A DNA stretch of 64,000 nt from CAG-791 sp000431495 (GTDB taxonomy: Bacteria > Bacillota > Clostridia > Lachnospirales > Lachnospiraceae): assembly GCA_052117605.1 (NCBI GenBank), contig JBQKIT010000001.1; one strand, written 5' to 3'. The position numbers were made by a program, and so were the translations under genes. The notes below the pieces were generated by a model. The model was not told the origin of the DNA. It saw only the letters and a list, made by a program, of their open reading frames with translations, and made no database searches. Of this stretch, positions 35,262 to 44,742 are shown in pieces (the stretch's first letter is position 1; the number at the start of each line of letters is the position of its first letter).

Positions 35262-35765
35262 ATGGAAACACAAAGTCTCGTTACGATTGTTCCATGGACT
35301 TTTATCGCAACGATCCTGAACCTGTTTCTGACCATGCTGCTGGTGAAAAAGTTTCTGTTTAAACCGATCAACAGGATTCTTGAGCAACGGCAGGCTCTGT
35401 CAGAAAAGGAACTGACGCAGGCACGGGTAGCGCGGGAAGAGGCAGACGGCCTGAAAACAGAGTATGAGAGCAGTCTTGCCGAGGCAAGGAGCGAGGCAGC
35501 CGTCATTCTGCAGAATGCGCAGAAGGAGGCACAGGCCAAGGCAGATCAGACCATCCGGAATGCAGAGCAGCAGGCTGCAGGAATCCGGTCCCGTGCGGAA
35601 GCAGATATCGCACAGGAAAAGAAAAAAGCCATCAACGAAGCCAAGGATGAGATCGGCGGACTTGCCATGGACATCGCAGGAAAGGTCGTTGAGAAGGAGA
35701 TCCGGGAAGAGGATCATCAGAAGCTGATCGATGAATTCCTGGATAAGGTAGGAGAGGCAACATGA
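35262..35765 (+). CDS. atpF: F1Fo ATP synthase subunit b
   Basis: Peripheral stalk subunit, 167 residues. One membrane helix (about 8-28, WTFIATILNLFLTMLLVKKFLF) is followed by a long charged coiled-coil helix that reaches the F1 head. The last codons overlap atpH in an ATGA arrangement, implying translational coupling. Confidence 0.95.
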   Translation: METQSLVTIVPWTFIATILNLFLTMLLVKKFLFKPINRILEQRQALSEKELTQARVAREEADGLKTEYESSLAEARSEAAVILQNAQKEAQAKADQTIRNAEQQAAGIRSRAEADIAQEKKKAINEAKDEIGGLAMDIAGKVVEKEIREEDHQKLIDEFLDKVGEAT

Positions 35766-36301
35766 CGAACACCGGGAGTCTATACGGAAAAAGCCTGTAT
35801 GACCTCGCTGCTTCCGAAGATCTGTCGGAAATGATCATGGAGGAAATGGAAGCGGTACAGGGGCTTTTCACGGAAAATCCGGATTATATCCGGCTGCTTC
35901 TGGAGCCTTCCATTCCAAAGAAAGAGCGTCTGGGACTTCTGGACCAGGCCTTTGGAGATGCGGTGCACCCGTATCTGCTGAGTTTTCTTAAGATCCTGAC
36001 GGAACGGGGACTTCTCCGCGATTTCCGTGCCTGTGAAAAGTGCTACCGCGGGCTTTACAACGAGGCGCATGGAATCACGGAAGCAAGCGTTGTCAGTGCT
36101 GTGGATCTGGATCCGCAGAGACAGGAGAAGCTGAGAAAACGTCTGGAAGAAATGAGCGGAAAGAAGGTAATTCTGAACGTTCGGACGGATCCGCAGATTC
36201 TTGGCGGCATACGCGTAGAGATGGAAGGAAAACTGTACGACGGAACGGTCAGGGGACGGCTTTCTGATCTGAGAAGAAGGCTGGACGAAACCGTACTGTG
36301 A
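35762..36301 (+). CDS. atpH: F1Fo ATP synthase subunit delta
   Basis: OSCP/delta subunit that links the b stalk to the alpha3beta3 head; 179 residues. The N-terminal helical bundle (YGKSLYDLAASEDL) and the C-terminal LRKRLEEMSGKKVILNVRTDPQILGGIRVEM are typical. It overlaps atpF by 4 bp. Confidence 0.95.
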   Translation: MTNTGSLYGKSLYDLAASEDLSEMIMEEMEAVQGLFTENPDYIRLLLEPSIPKKERLGLLDQAFGDAVHPYLLSFLKILTERGLLRDFRACEKCYRGLYNEAHGITEASVVSAVDLDPQRQEKLRKRLEEMSGKKVILNVRTDPQILGGIRVEMEGKLYDGTVRGRLSDLRRRLDETVL

Positions 36302-36359
36302 CATTCCTGAAAGCGGAGCAGACGACAAGCAGAGTAAAAACAAAAAGGATGTGGTTTGA

Positions 36360-37889
36360 ATGGAACTGAAACCTGAAAAAATATCCGAGGTGATTCGCAG
36401 TCAGATCAAGTACTATCAGAATGCGATCATTCAGAATGAAACCGGTACGGTTCTGACGGTTGGAGACGGAATTTCCCGTGTCAGCGGTCTGGTGAACTGT
36501 GTATCCGGCGAATTGCTGGAATTTGAGAACGGCACCTACGGAATGGCGCAGAACCTCGAAGAGACCAGCGTATCTACGGTTCTGTTCGGTGACGATGTCG
36601 GAATCAGTGAGGGACAGACAGTCAAGAGAACCGGACGTGTTGTATCGGTTCCTGTGGGCGATGCCATGATTGGCCGTGTCGTGAACGCAATCGGTCAGCC
36701 GATTGACGGTGCAGGCCCGATTGAAAGCAGTGAATTCCGTCCGGTAGAGTCTCCGGCCCCCGGCATTCTGGACAGACAGCCGGTTAAGGAGCCGCTTCAG
36801 ACCGGAATCAAGGCAATTGATTCGATGATTCCGATAGGAAGAGGACAGCGTGAGCTGATCATCGGAGACCGCCAGACCGGTAAGACAACGATCGCAATTG
36901 ATACGATCATCAACCAGAAGGGAAAGGATGTCATCTGCATCTATGTTGCCATCGGTCAGAAGAGATCGACGGTAACCAATCTGGTAGAGCAGCTGAAAAA
37001 GAGCGGAGCAATGGAGTATTCCATTGTTGTTGCAGCGACTGCATCAGAGCCGTCTCCGCTGCAGTATATTGCACCCTATGCAGGCTGTGCTATGGGTGAG
37101 TATTTCATGAACAAGGGGAAGCATGTTCTGATCGTATATGACGATCTGTCCAAACATGCGGTTGCATATCGTGCACTTTCCCTTCTGATCCGGCGCCCGC
37201 CGGGACGTGAGGCTTATCCGGGAGATGTCTTCTATCTTCATTCAAGACTTCTTGAGCGTGCAGCCAAGCTTTCCGCGGAAAAGGGAGGCGGATCGCTTAC
37301 GGCCCTGCCGATCATTGAGACCCAGGCAGGCGATGTTTCGGCTTACATTCCGACGAATGTCATTTCGATTACGGATGGTCAGATCTTCCTGGAGACCGAG
37401 CTTTTCCACTCCGGAATCATGCCGGCGGTAAACCCGGGTATTTCGGTTTCCCGAGTCGGAGGAAATGCGCAGATTAAGGCCATGAAGAAGGTGGCAGGTA
37501 CTTTGAAGCTGGTGTACTCGCAGTATCGTGAGCTTCAGAGCTTTGCCCAGTTCGGCTCGGATCTGGATAAGGATACCAAGGATCGACTGGATCAGGGTGC
37601 CCGCATTGTTGAAGTGCTGAAGCAGAAGAATTCTTCGCCGGTTCCGGTAGAGAAGCAGGTTGCGATTCTCTATGCCGTTACCAAGAATGTCCTGAGTGAG
37701 GTTCCGGTTGCGGATGTTGCGGAATATGAAAAGGGTCTGTATCTTCGTCTGGATCAGGATGCTGACGGAATTGCAGCAATGGATGCCATCCGAAGCACCG
37801 GGAAGCTGGAGGCAGATACGGAGGAGCATCTTAAGAAGGCACTGGAGGTCTATACCAGGGATTTCCTCTCTGCAAAGGTTACAGCCTGA
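36360..37889 (+). CDS. atpA: F1Fo ATP synthase subunit alpha
   Basis: Regulatory nucleotide-binding subunit of F1, 509 residues. The P-loop is GDRQTGKTTIAID, followed by the PGREAYPGDVFYLHSRLLERAAK signature and the DFLSAK C-terminus. Complete and ordinary. Starts 58 bp after atpH. Confidence 0.99.
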   Translation: MELKPEKISEVIRSQIKYYQNAIIQNETGTVLTVGDGISRVSGLVNCVSGELLEFENGTYGMAQNLEETSVSTVLFGDDVGISEGQTVKRTGRVVSVPVGDAMIGRVVNAIGQPIDGAGPIESSEFRPVESPAPGILDRQPVKEPLQTGIKAIDSMIPIGRGQRELIIGDRQTGKTTIAIDTIINQKGKDVICIYVAIGQKRSTVTNLVEQLKKSGAMEYSIVVAATASEPSPLQYIAPYAGCAMGEYFMNKGKHVLIVYDDLSKHAVAYRALSLLIRRPPGREAYPGDVFYLHSRLLERAAKLSAEKGGGSLTALPIIETQAGDVSAYIPTNVISITDGQIFLETELFHSGIMPAVNPGISVSRVGGNAQIKAMKKVAGTLKLVYSQYRELQSFAQFGSDLDKDTKDRLDQGARIVEVLKQKNSSPVPVEKQVAILYAVTKNVLSEVPVADVAEYEKGLYLRLDQDADGIAAMDAIRSTGKLEADTEEHLKKALEVYTRDFLSAKVTA

Positions 37890-37958
37890 GCAGCATTGGG
37901 AGATAAGGAAACAGGCCGCGGGTCCGAAAAGGCCCGCGGATGAATGAAAGGTGAACAT

Positions 37959-38891
37959 ATGGCTGCTGCGAATATGAAAGCCGTGAAGCTGCGGATCAAG
38001 AGCGTTCAGAACACCATGCAGATCACCAAGGCAATGCAGCTGGTGGCGGCATCCAAGCTTCGCAAAGCAAAACAGAAGGCAGATCAGAGTAAGCCATACT
38101 TTGAAGCACTGCACCGAACACTGACGGATATTGCATGGAGCAATACGGAATTCCAGTCGCGTTATACCAAAGCCGGCAAGAATGACAAGTGGCTGTACAT
38201 TGTCATTGCGGGAGACCGCGGTCTGGCCGGCGGCTATAATGCAAACCTCTTCAAATTTATGGAGGAGGAGACAAAGGGACAGGATTATACGGTTCTTCCG
38301 ATCGGAAAGAAGTCAGTGGATTATTTTCATCATAAGAAGACGCCGATTTTAACCGAGGCCTTTGCAGAAGTGGCTTCGATCGGGGCGTCTGACTGCTTCG
38401 AAATTTCGAGACTGATCTGCGAGGAATACGCAAAGGGAACATTCGGGCACATCAGTATGTGCTACACGGATTTTGTTTCCATGATGACGCAGACTCCGGG
38501 GGTAACTTCGATGCTCCCGCTTTCGGACTTTACAAAGCCGGAAGGAAACCGCCTGGCGGAAACCGGAAAGAGCCCTTCCGGTGCGTCAGGTGCAGAGAAG
38601 AAGGCTGAAGATGCAGGAAAACCGGAAGGCTCGAAAAATCTGATTTTATATGAGCCGGACTCGGAGACCGTATTTGATGCGATTGTGCCGGATTATCTGG
38701 CAGGACTCCTGTATTCCAGCATTAATGTTTCCGTTGCCAGTGAGCTGGCGGCTCGCAGAACCGCAATGGAAGCGGCAACAGACAATGCGGAAGAAATGAT
38801 TGATACGCTTAGCCTGAATTACAACCGGGCTCGGCAGGCAAGCATTACGCAGGAAATCACGGAGATCGTTGCCGGTGCTGAGGGAGCATAG
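37959..38891 (+). CDS. atpG: F1Fo ATP synthase subunit gamma
   Basis: Central shaft of F1, 310 residues. N-terminal (MKAVKLRIKSVQNTMQITKAMQLVAASKLRKAK) and C-terminal (AMEAATDNAEEMIDTLSLNYNRARQA) helices are conserved. A low-complexity Gly/Ala/Lys/Glu insert (about residues 190-225, GKSPSGASGAEKKAEDAGK) is longer than in E. coli and lies in a surface loop. ATG 37959 is chosen for AAAGGTGA upstream; 37944 is an unsupported earlier start. Confidence 0.97.
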   Translation: MAAANMKAVKLRIKSVQNTMQITKAMQLVAASKLRKAKQKADQSKPYFEALHRTLTDIAWSNTEFQSRYTKAGKNDKWLYIVIAGDRGLAGGYNANLFKFMEEETKGQDYTVLPIGKKSVDYFHHKKTPILTEAFAEVASIGASDCFEISRLICEEYAKGTFGHISMCYTDFVSMMTQTPGVTSMLPLSDFTKPEGNRLAETGKSPSGASGAEKKAEDAGKPEGSKNLILYEPDSETVFDAIVPDYLAGLLYSSINVSVASELAARRTAMEAATDNAEEMIDTLSLNYNRARQASITQEITEIVAGAEGA

Positions 38892-38933
38892 CAGACAGAC
38901 GGACATTTTCTGACTGGGAAAGGATAACAGGAA

Positions 38934-40328
38934 ATGAGTGAACAACACAAAGGAAAGGTGATACAGGTCACGGGCCCTGTTCTGGATATCCGGTTCGCGG
39001 AAGGCGAGCTGCCGGAGCTGAACAATGCCATTGAGCTTTCTGTCGGGGAACGGAAACTGGTCGCCGAGGTGGCGCAGCAGATCGGAGATGATGTCGTTCG
39101 CTGCATTGCCATGAGTTCGACGGACGGACTGGCAAGAGGTGCAGAGGCTGTGGATACCGGAGCACCGATTTCGGTCCCGGTTGGTGATGGATGCCTTGGC
39201 CGCGTCTTTAACCTTCTGGGAGAGCCGGTTGACAACATGCCGGAACCGGAGACGCAGGAGAGATGGTCGATCCATCGTCCCGCGCCCTCCTTTGAGGAAC
39301 AGGTTCCTGCACAGGAGATTTTTGAGACAGGAATTAAGGTCGTTGATCTGATCTGCCCCTATGCAAAGGGCGGTAAAATCGGATTGTTCGGCGGTGCAGG
39401 TGTAGGAAAAACCGTCCTTATTATGGAGCTGATCCATAATGTAGCAACGGCACATGGCGGTATTTCCGTCTTCACCGGTGTTGGTGAAAGAACCCGTGAG
39501 GGAAATGACCTGTATGGTGAAATGAAGGAATCCGGCGTTCTGGATAAGACCGCATTGGTTTACGGTCAGATGAATGAGCCGCCGGGAGCAAGAATGCGTG
39601 TCGGTCTTTCGGGACTGACCATGGCAGAGTATTTCCGCGATGTGAAGAATCAGGACGTGCTTCTGTTCATCGATAACATCTTCCGTTTTACACAGGCGGG
39701 CTCCGAGGTATCGGCACTGCTTGGCCGTATGCCCTCCGCCGTTGGTTACCAGCCGACGCTGGCAACGGAGATGGGCGCTCTTCAGGAGAGAATCACATCG
39801 ACCAAGAAGGGCTCCATCACATCGGTTCAGGCTGTTTACGTCCCTGCAGATGACCTTACAGACCCGGCTCCTGCAACAACCTTTACACATCTGGATGCAA
39901 CGACTGTTTTGTCGCGTGAGATTGCCAGCCGCGGTATTTATCCCGCAGTGGATCCGCTGGATTCCACGAGCCGAATTCTTTCTCCCGAGATTGTCGGAGA
40001 AGAGCATTATGCTGTGGCAAGAGGCGTACAGCAGGTACTGCAGCGTTACCGCGAGCTTCAGGATATCATTGCAATCATGGGTATGGATGAGCTTTCGGAT
40101 GAAGACAAGAAGGCAGTTTACCGTGCCCGTAAGATTCAGAACTTCCTGTCGCAGAGCTTCTCTGTTGCAGAACAGTTCACCGGCATTCCGGGAACGTATG
40201 TGCCGTTGAAAGAAACGATCCGTGGGTTTAAGATGATTCTTGACGGCGAATGTGATGATCTTCCTGAGAGTGCATTCCTGATGGCCGGAACGATTGATGA
40301 TGTATTCCAGAAGGCTAAGCAGGCATAA
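38934..40328 (+). CDS. atpD: F1Fo ATP synthase subunit beta
   Basis: Catalytic subunit of F1, 464 residues. The P-loop is GGAGVGKTVLIMEL, the catalytic Glu lies in GVGERTREGND, and the DELSEEDKK-like DELSDEDKKAVYRARKIQNFLSQSF block is conserved. Complete. Confidence 0.99.
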   Translation: MSEQHKGKVIQVTGPVLDIRFAEGELPELNNAIELSVGERKLVAEVAQQIGDDVVRCIAMSSTDGLARGAEAVDTGAPISVPVGDGCLGRVFNLLGEPVDNMPEPETQERWSIHRPAPSFEEQVPAQEIFETGIKVVDLICPYAKGGKIGLFGGAGVGKTVLIMELIHNVATAHGGISVFTGVGERTREGNDLYGEMKESGVLDKTALVYGQMNEPPGARMRVGLSGLTMAEYFRDVKNQDVLLFIDNIFRFTQAGSEVSALLGRMPSAVGYQPTLATEMGALQERITSTKKGSITSVQAVYVPADDLTDPAPATTFTHLDATTVLSREIASRGIYPAVDPLDSTSRILSPEIVGEEHYAVARGVQQVLQRYRELQDIIAIMGMDELSDEDKKAVYRARKIQNFLSQSFSVAEQFTGIPGTYVPLKETIRGFKMILDGECDDLPESAFLMAGTIDDVFQKAKQA

Positions 40329-40391
40329 GATGCAGATCTTTGCTCGGGACCGCAGCTCACGGACTGTCATAACCTGAAGAAAGGATAAAAT

Positions 40392-40796
40392 ATGTCAACC
40401 TTCCCTATGCAGGTCGTCTCTCTGGACGGTCTGGAATATGACGGAGAAGTGCAGAGGATCAAGCTGCGCACGATTGATGGCGATGTGGCGATCCTTGCCA
40501 GACATACAAATTACTGCACCGCAATCGGTATGGGAACGGCCGAGATTACGATGGAGGATAACTCCAAACGCTCGGCGGCCTGTATCGGCGGAATGATTTC
40601 CATGATGAATGGCTCCTGCCGCGTTCTTCCGACAACCTGGGAGTGGGAAGATGAGATCGACGTAGACAGAGCAAGCCGTGCACGGGAACGCGCAGAAGAG
40701 AAGCTGAAGGATGCCAATCTTTCCAAACAGGAACGGGTTCGCATGGAAGCCAAGCTTTATCGTGCGCTGATCCGCCTCGATGCAGCGAAAAAGTAA
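40392..40796 (+). CDS. atpC: F1Fo ATP synthase subunit epsilon
   Basis: Regulatory subunit on the central stalk, 134 residues: an N-terminal beta-sandwich (MQVVSLDGLEYDGEVQRIKLRTIDGDVAILARH) and a C-terminal helical hairpin (ARERAEEKLKDANLSKQERVRMEAKLYRALIRLDAAKK). Three bases separate its stop from the next start codon. Confidence 0.95.
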   Translation: MSTFPMQVVSLDGLEYDGEVQRIKLRTIDGDVAILARHTNYCTAIGMGTAEITMEDNSKRSAACIGGMISMMNGSCRVLPTTWEWEDEIDVDRASRARERAEEKLKDANLSKQERVRMEAKLYRALIRLDAAKK

Positions 40797-40799
40797 TTT

Positions 40800-43379
40800 A
40801 TGCGCAATACCATTTATAGAATCATATATGCTTTTGTTCTATTCTGTGTTTCCTTTGTTCTGATGGAAGTCTTTTCCAAAGGAAGCAGTACACAGACTAC
40901 GACCAAGATGTCTGGTGCAGTACTGCCGGTAGTATCGATGGATACCGGCAGTACTGTTTTTAATGCCCTTTACGGAATGACCGGAGATCAGGATCCCGGG
41001 AAAATGCGGCCGGTGTTAACACCAATTGCCTCTGACAGGACCATCCGAATCCGAATCAGTCGTTATGATACAGAGCTCCTCTCGGTTTCAGCAGAGGTCA
41101 GAGATGTTACCGGACAGCGCCTGATTGAGAAGCAGGATGTGGAAATTCAGGATGCAGGTAAAGGAACCTCGACGGGGGTGCTGTCGTTTACCAATCTGGT
41201 TCAGCCGGATACGGAATATATGCTGGTGCTCCTTCTTTCCACGGAAGATGCGGAAAACATACGGTATTATACGCGCTTTTATTACTTGGCAGATTCCGGG
41301 GATCAGGAGGAGGCAGAAGCTGCCATCGCATTTGCGGAGACCTTTCATGAGAAAACCTTTGATAAGACTGCGGATGATTTTCTTCTGACCTATCTGGAGC
41401 CGGATGACAGCGTATCGGGAAGCTCGCTGTCAAAGGTTACACTGTACAGCAGTGCTGATCAGGTGACATGGGGAGATTTGTCACCCTCTGAAGTGACGAA
41501 GCCGGTATTTTCACTGACGGACTATCAGTCGGGAATTTACGGAATCCGGGGAACCTATTATGTGGCTTCACAGACGGAAGAGGGAAAGCAGAAGCTGTAT
41601 CGCTGTGAAGAATATTATGAGCTCCGCATGGGAACCGACCGGTTCTATCTGATGGATTTTGAACGGACAGTTTCCGAGGATTTTGACCCGCAGAATCCGG
41701 AAGGAGAGGACGGATATCTGCAGCTTGGGATTGCGGATAAGAATACAGATGTCACGCAGAGCAAAAAGAGAAGCGTTACCGCCTTTGTTCATGACGGCCG
41801 GTTATACGAGGTCTCACTTTCCGAGGACCTTCTGGTTTATATCTTTGGCTTCGATGAAGCCGGAGATACCGGAGAGCGGGAAACGCGTACTGATCATGGA
41901 ATCCGGATTCTGGATGTCATGGAAGATGGAAGTGTCGATTTTCTGGTTTACGGTTATATGAACTGTGGGCGGCACGAAGGAAAGATGGGAGTTTCCTTTT
42001 ATCATTACAGCGGGGAATATCATACGCTGGAAGAAAAGGTTTTTGTGCCCTATGACGGCTCGTGGGATCTCCTGAACAATCTGGTCGGAAAACTGTCTTA
42101 TTATGACAGGGACAAGGGAAGCCTTTATCTGTTTCTTTACGACACACTGTATGAAGTGAATGTCAATTCCTGCAGTATCCGGAAGCTGGAATCGAATCTG
42201 GCAAGCAGGCGATTTGTGATCTCAAAGAGCGGAGAAATGATTGCCATGGAGGAAATGACGGAAGGAGAGCCAAGCGGCGCCATTCTTCTGGTGAATCTGA
42301 ACGGGCAGGTACAGAGCAGGCTCGAGGCGCCCTCCGGAAAACGTGCGATACCGCTTGGCTTTCTTGGAGAAGATCTTGTGTATGGAACTGCAGCATCCAG
42401 GGATCGTATCACCGATGCTTCCGGAATTACGGTAGAACCGATGGATCACATTTACATTGTGGACCCGGAGCAAAATGTACTGGAGGATTACCATCAGGAC
42501 GGCTATTATGTCCTTTCCTGTGAGGTGCGTGAAAGCCAGCTGGTTCTGACACGGGTGCAGAAGGCACAGGATGGGGAAGCATCTTATGTTCCTGCACCGG
42601 ATGATGAAATCCTGAGCGGTGCAACCGAAGACAAGACAGCGCTGGTTCGGACAAAGAGCAGTGCCGCATCTGGTATGGTGGTTCAGATTCAGACGGGGGA
42701 GAGCGACTGGGAATCCTGCCATTATATCCGGCCGCAGGAAATTCTGTACGAAGGATCACGGGAGCTGTTGCCGCGAGGTACCGCAGAGGAGAAGGATGCG
42801 GATTCCGGAATCCAATCGACACATTGTTATTATGTATACAGCAGTAAAGAGTTCCTGGGCTGTGAATATGATCTGACGTCAGCCATCGAAACAGCCGGTG
42901 CTGAACGAAGCGGCGTGGTTGTGAATGAACAGGGAAGGTATCTTTGGAGAAAGCGGCGTCCGGAACGAAGTGAAATTGATGCGCTGACATCCATGGAGGA
43001 GGGCACAGCCCTTTTGGACAGCAGGGAAATGTGCCTGAAGGCGATTCTGTCAGCAGAAAATATTTCCGCAGATGCAGCAGGACTCCTGGACCAGGGAAAG
43101 ACATCATTGGAGATTCTGCAGGAAGAACTGAAGGATTACGAGGTACTGAACCTCTTCGGCTGCAGTCTGGATGAGGTACTCTATTATGTGGGAATGCATC
43201 AGGCGGTTTATGCAGAAACGGATGGCGGAGAAACCATACTGATCATAGGATATGGACCGGAAAATATCGAGATCTATGACCCTGCGGCGGGAAGTGTTCA
43301 TCTGATGAATCTGGAAACGGCAAGAGAGAATTTTGCAGCAGCCGGAAACCGGTTTCTGAGTTATATTCCGGCAGGCTGA
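40800..43379 (+). CDS. Large membrane-anchored protein of unknown function
   Basis: I do not recognise a named family for this 859-residue protein. It has one N-terminal membrane helix or uncleaved signal (about 7-26, IYAFVLFCVSFVLMEVF) and is otherwise predicted extracytoplasmic. An Ig-like beta region lies at about 60-180; a long central part (about 300-650) is beta-rich with repeated Tyr-containing strands suggesting a propeller. The last 120 residues look like a C39/papain-like fold (GCSLDEVLYYVGMHQAVYA, ILIIGYGPENIEIYDPAAG), where the expected catalytic His (811-812) is Glu-Thr; Cys745 is the only plausible nucleophile. It has no ribosome binding site of its own and starts 3 bp after atpC, so it is translationally coupled to the ATP synthase operon. 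Ends at a strong terminator. Confidence 0.8.
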   Translation: MRNTIYRIIYAFVLFCVSFVLMEVFSKGSSTQTTTKMSGAVLPVVSMDTGSTVFNALYGMTGDQDPGKMRPVLTPIASDRTIRIRISRYDTELLSVSAEVRDVTGQRLIEKQDVEIQDAGKGTSTGVLSFTNLVQPDTEYMLVLLLSTEDAENIRYYTRFYYLADSGDQEEAEAAIAFAETFHEKTFDKTADDFLLTYLEPDDSVSGSSLSKVTLYSSADQVTWGDLSPSEVTKPVFSLTDYQSGIYGIRGTYYVASQTEEGKQKLYRCEEYYELRMGTDRFYLMDFERTVSEDFDPQNPEGEDGYLQLGIADKNTDVTQSKKRSVTAFVHDGRLYEVSLSEDLLVYIFGFDEAGDTGERETRTDHGIRILDVMEDGSVDFLVYGYMNCGRHEGKMGVSFYHYSGEYHTLEEKVFVPYDGSWDLLNNLVGKLSYYDRDKGSLYLFLYDTLYEVNVNSCSIRKLESNLASRRFVISKSGEMIAMEEMTEGEPSGAILLVNLNGQVQSRLEAPSGKRAIPLGFLGEDLVYGTAASRDRITDASGITVEPMDHIYIVDPEQNVLEDYHQDGYYVLSCEVRESQLVLTRVQKAQDGEASYVPAPDDEILSGATEDKTALVRTKSSAASGMVVQIQTGESDWESCHYIRPQEILYEGSRELLPRGTAEEKDADSGIQSTHCYYVYSSKEFLGCEYDLTSAIETAGAERSGVVVNEQGRYLWRKRRPERSEIDALTSMEEGTALLDSREMCLKAILSAENISADAAGLLDQGKTSLEILQEELKDYEVLNLFGCSLDEVLYYVGMHQAVYAETDGGETILIIGYGPENIEIYDPAAGSVHLMNLETARENFAAAGNRFLSYIPAG

Positions 43380-43426
43380 CCGAAGCAAATGTGATCGCAG
43401 GCGCTGACTGAAGCAGAATAAGAAGC

Positions 43427-43459
43427 AAAAAGACCTCCGGAAAATCCGGGGGTCTTTTT
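43427..43459. terminator. Bidirectional terminator between atp operon and prs
   Basis: AAAAAGACCTCCGGA pairs with TCCGGGGGTCTTTTT over 15 bp (one wobble) with a short loop. T-runs occur on both strands, serving the plus-strand atp operon and the minus-strand prs. Confidence 0.92.
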
Positions 43460-43503
43460 GCACGTTGTGCCTTGCAACACACGTTTCGTCTTACAGCATT
43501 GTA

Positions 43504-44706
43504 TTATTCGTTGATATGCAGACCGTTCTCGTTGTAGCGATTTACAATCTTCTGAATTCTTGCGGAGGGATTCAGGAGATCCGAGATGGAGCTGTCATGA
43601 TTGAGCGTATCAATGATGTAGGCAATGTATTTGCTCATGCTGCAGCTGATGTACCAGGGGCACTCCAGAAGCTCGGGAGACTGATAAATCAGGTTTGTAG
43701 TCAGAACCCGGTCGATCAGTCCATCGCGGTAAGCCTGGTTAAATTTTTCAAGACCGCTGGTAAACAGACCGAAGGTCGAGAATACAAAAATACGTCCGGC
43801 GTTGCGTTCCTTCAAACCTCTTGCGACCTCGAGCACACTCTCACCGGAGGAAATCATGTCATCGATGATGATCATGTCCTTGCCCTCCACGGAGGAGCCA
43901 AGGAATTCGTGGGCCAGAATCGGATTGCGGCCGTCCACTACTCTTGTATAGTCTCTTCTCTTGTAGAACATACCCATGTCGAGGCCCAATACGTTGGCGA
44001 TGTATACGGCACGCTTCATGCCGCCTTCATCCGGGCTGATGACCATCATATGGCGGGCATCGATGTGAAGTCCGTCCACATGGCGGAGGAGTCCTTTGAT
44101 AAACTGGTAAGCAGGCTGCACGGTGTCGAAGCCGGATAACGGGATTGCATTCTGTACGCGGGGATCGTGGGCATCGAAGGTAATGATGTTATCCACACCC
44201 ATGTGAACCAGCTCCTGAAGAGCAAGCGCACAGTCGAGGGATTCGCGCATGGAACGCTTATGCTGGCGGCCCTCATACAGATAGGGCATGATGACCGTGA
44301 TGCGGCGGGCCTTACCGCCGATTGCGGCAATGGTGCGCTTTAAGTTCGCATAGTGGTCATCGGGAGACATGTGATTCGTTTCACCGAACATGCGGTAGGT
44401 TTTGCTGTAATTTACAACATCTACGAGAAGGTAGAGATCCATGCCGCGGACAGACTGCTTCATGACCCCCTTTCCTTCGCCGGTGCCGAAGCGGGGAAGA
44501 TCCACGTTCACGATATAGGTGGGACGCTGATAACCTGCAAAGGCAAGACTGTTCTTGTGCTCGCTTTCGCGTTCTGCGCGCCACTGTGTCAGGAAATAAT
44601 CAATTTCCTTTCCCATATCCTCACAGCCGGTTACGGGAACCAGGCCCAGAGAACCTACCGGAATAGATTCCAGATTTCTTTTGTCATGCTTTCTAATCTG
44701 CTCCAT
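43504..44706 (-). CDS. prs: Ribose-phosphate pyrophosphokinase (long divergent form)
   Basis: Phosphoribosyltransferase-fold enzyme, probably making PRPP from ribose 5-phosphate and ATP; 400 residues against about 315 for classical Prs. The PRPP loop is MIIIDDMISSGESV near residue 275, and FDAHDPRVQNAI resembles the metal-binding region. The usual flexible loop is replaced by PYLYEGRQHKRS and the N-terminal 40 residues are extra. These differences mark a distinct subgroup seen in Clostridia. It is the last gene of the dnaD-dnaI-prs run; the terminator at 43427 follows. Confidence 0.85.
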   Translation of the reverse strand: MEQIRKHDKRNLESIPVGSLGLVPVTGCEDMGKEIDYFLTQWRAERESEHKNSLAFAGYQRPTYIVNVDLPRFGTGEGKGVMKQSVRGMDLYLLVDVVNYSKTYRMFGETNHMSPDDHYANLKRTIAAIGGKARRITVIMPYLYEGRQHKRSMRESLDCALALQELVHMGVDNIITFDAHDPRVQNAIPLSGFDTVQPAYQFIKGLLRHVDGLHIDARHMMVISPDEGGMKRAVYIANVLGLDMGMFYKRRDYTRVVDGRNPILAHEFLGSSVEGKDMIIIDDMISSGESVLEVARGLKERNAGRIFVFSTFGLFTSGLEKFNQAYRDGLIDRVLTTNLIYQSPELLECPWYISCSMSKYIAYIIDTLNHDSSISDLLNPSARIQKIVNRYNENGLHINE

Positions 44707-44742
44707 TTTACCCTTTCCGCCGCAGAATCCATGCGGTCTTCC

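Noticed and set aside
38646..40370. 574-codon minus-strand frame opposite atpD/atpG
   Set aside because: Antisense to two complete, recognisable ATP synthase genes; no binding site and no known domain.
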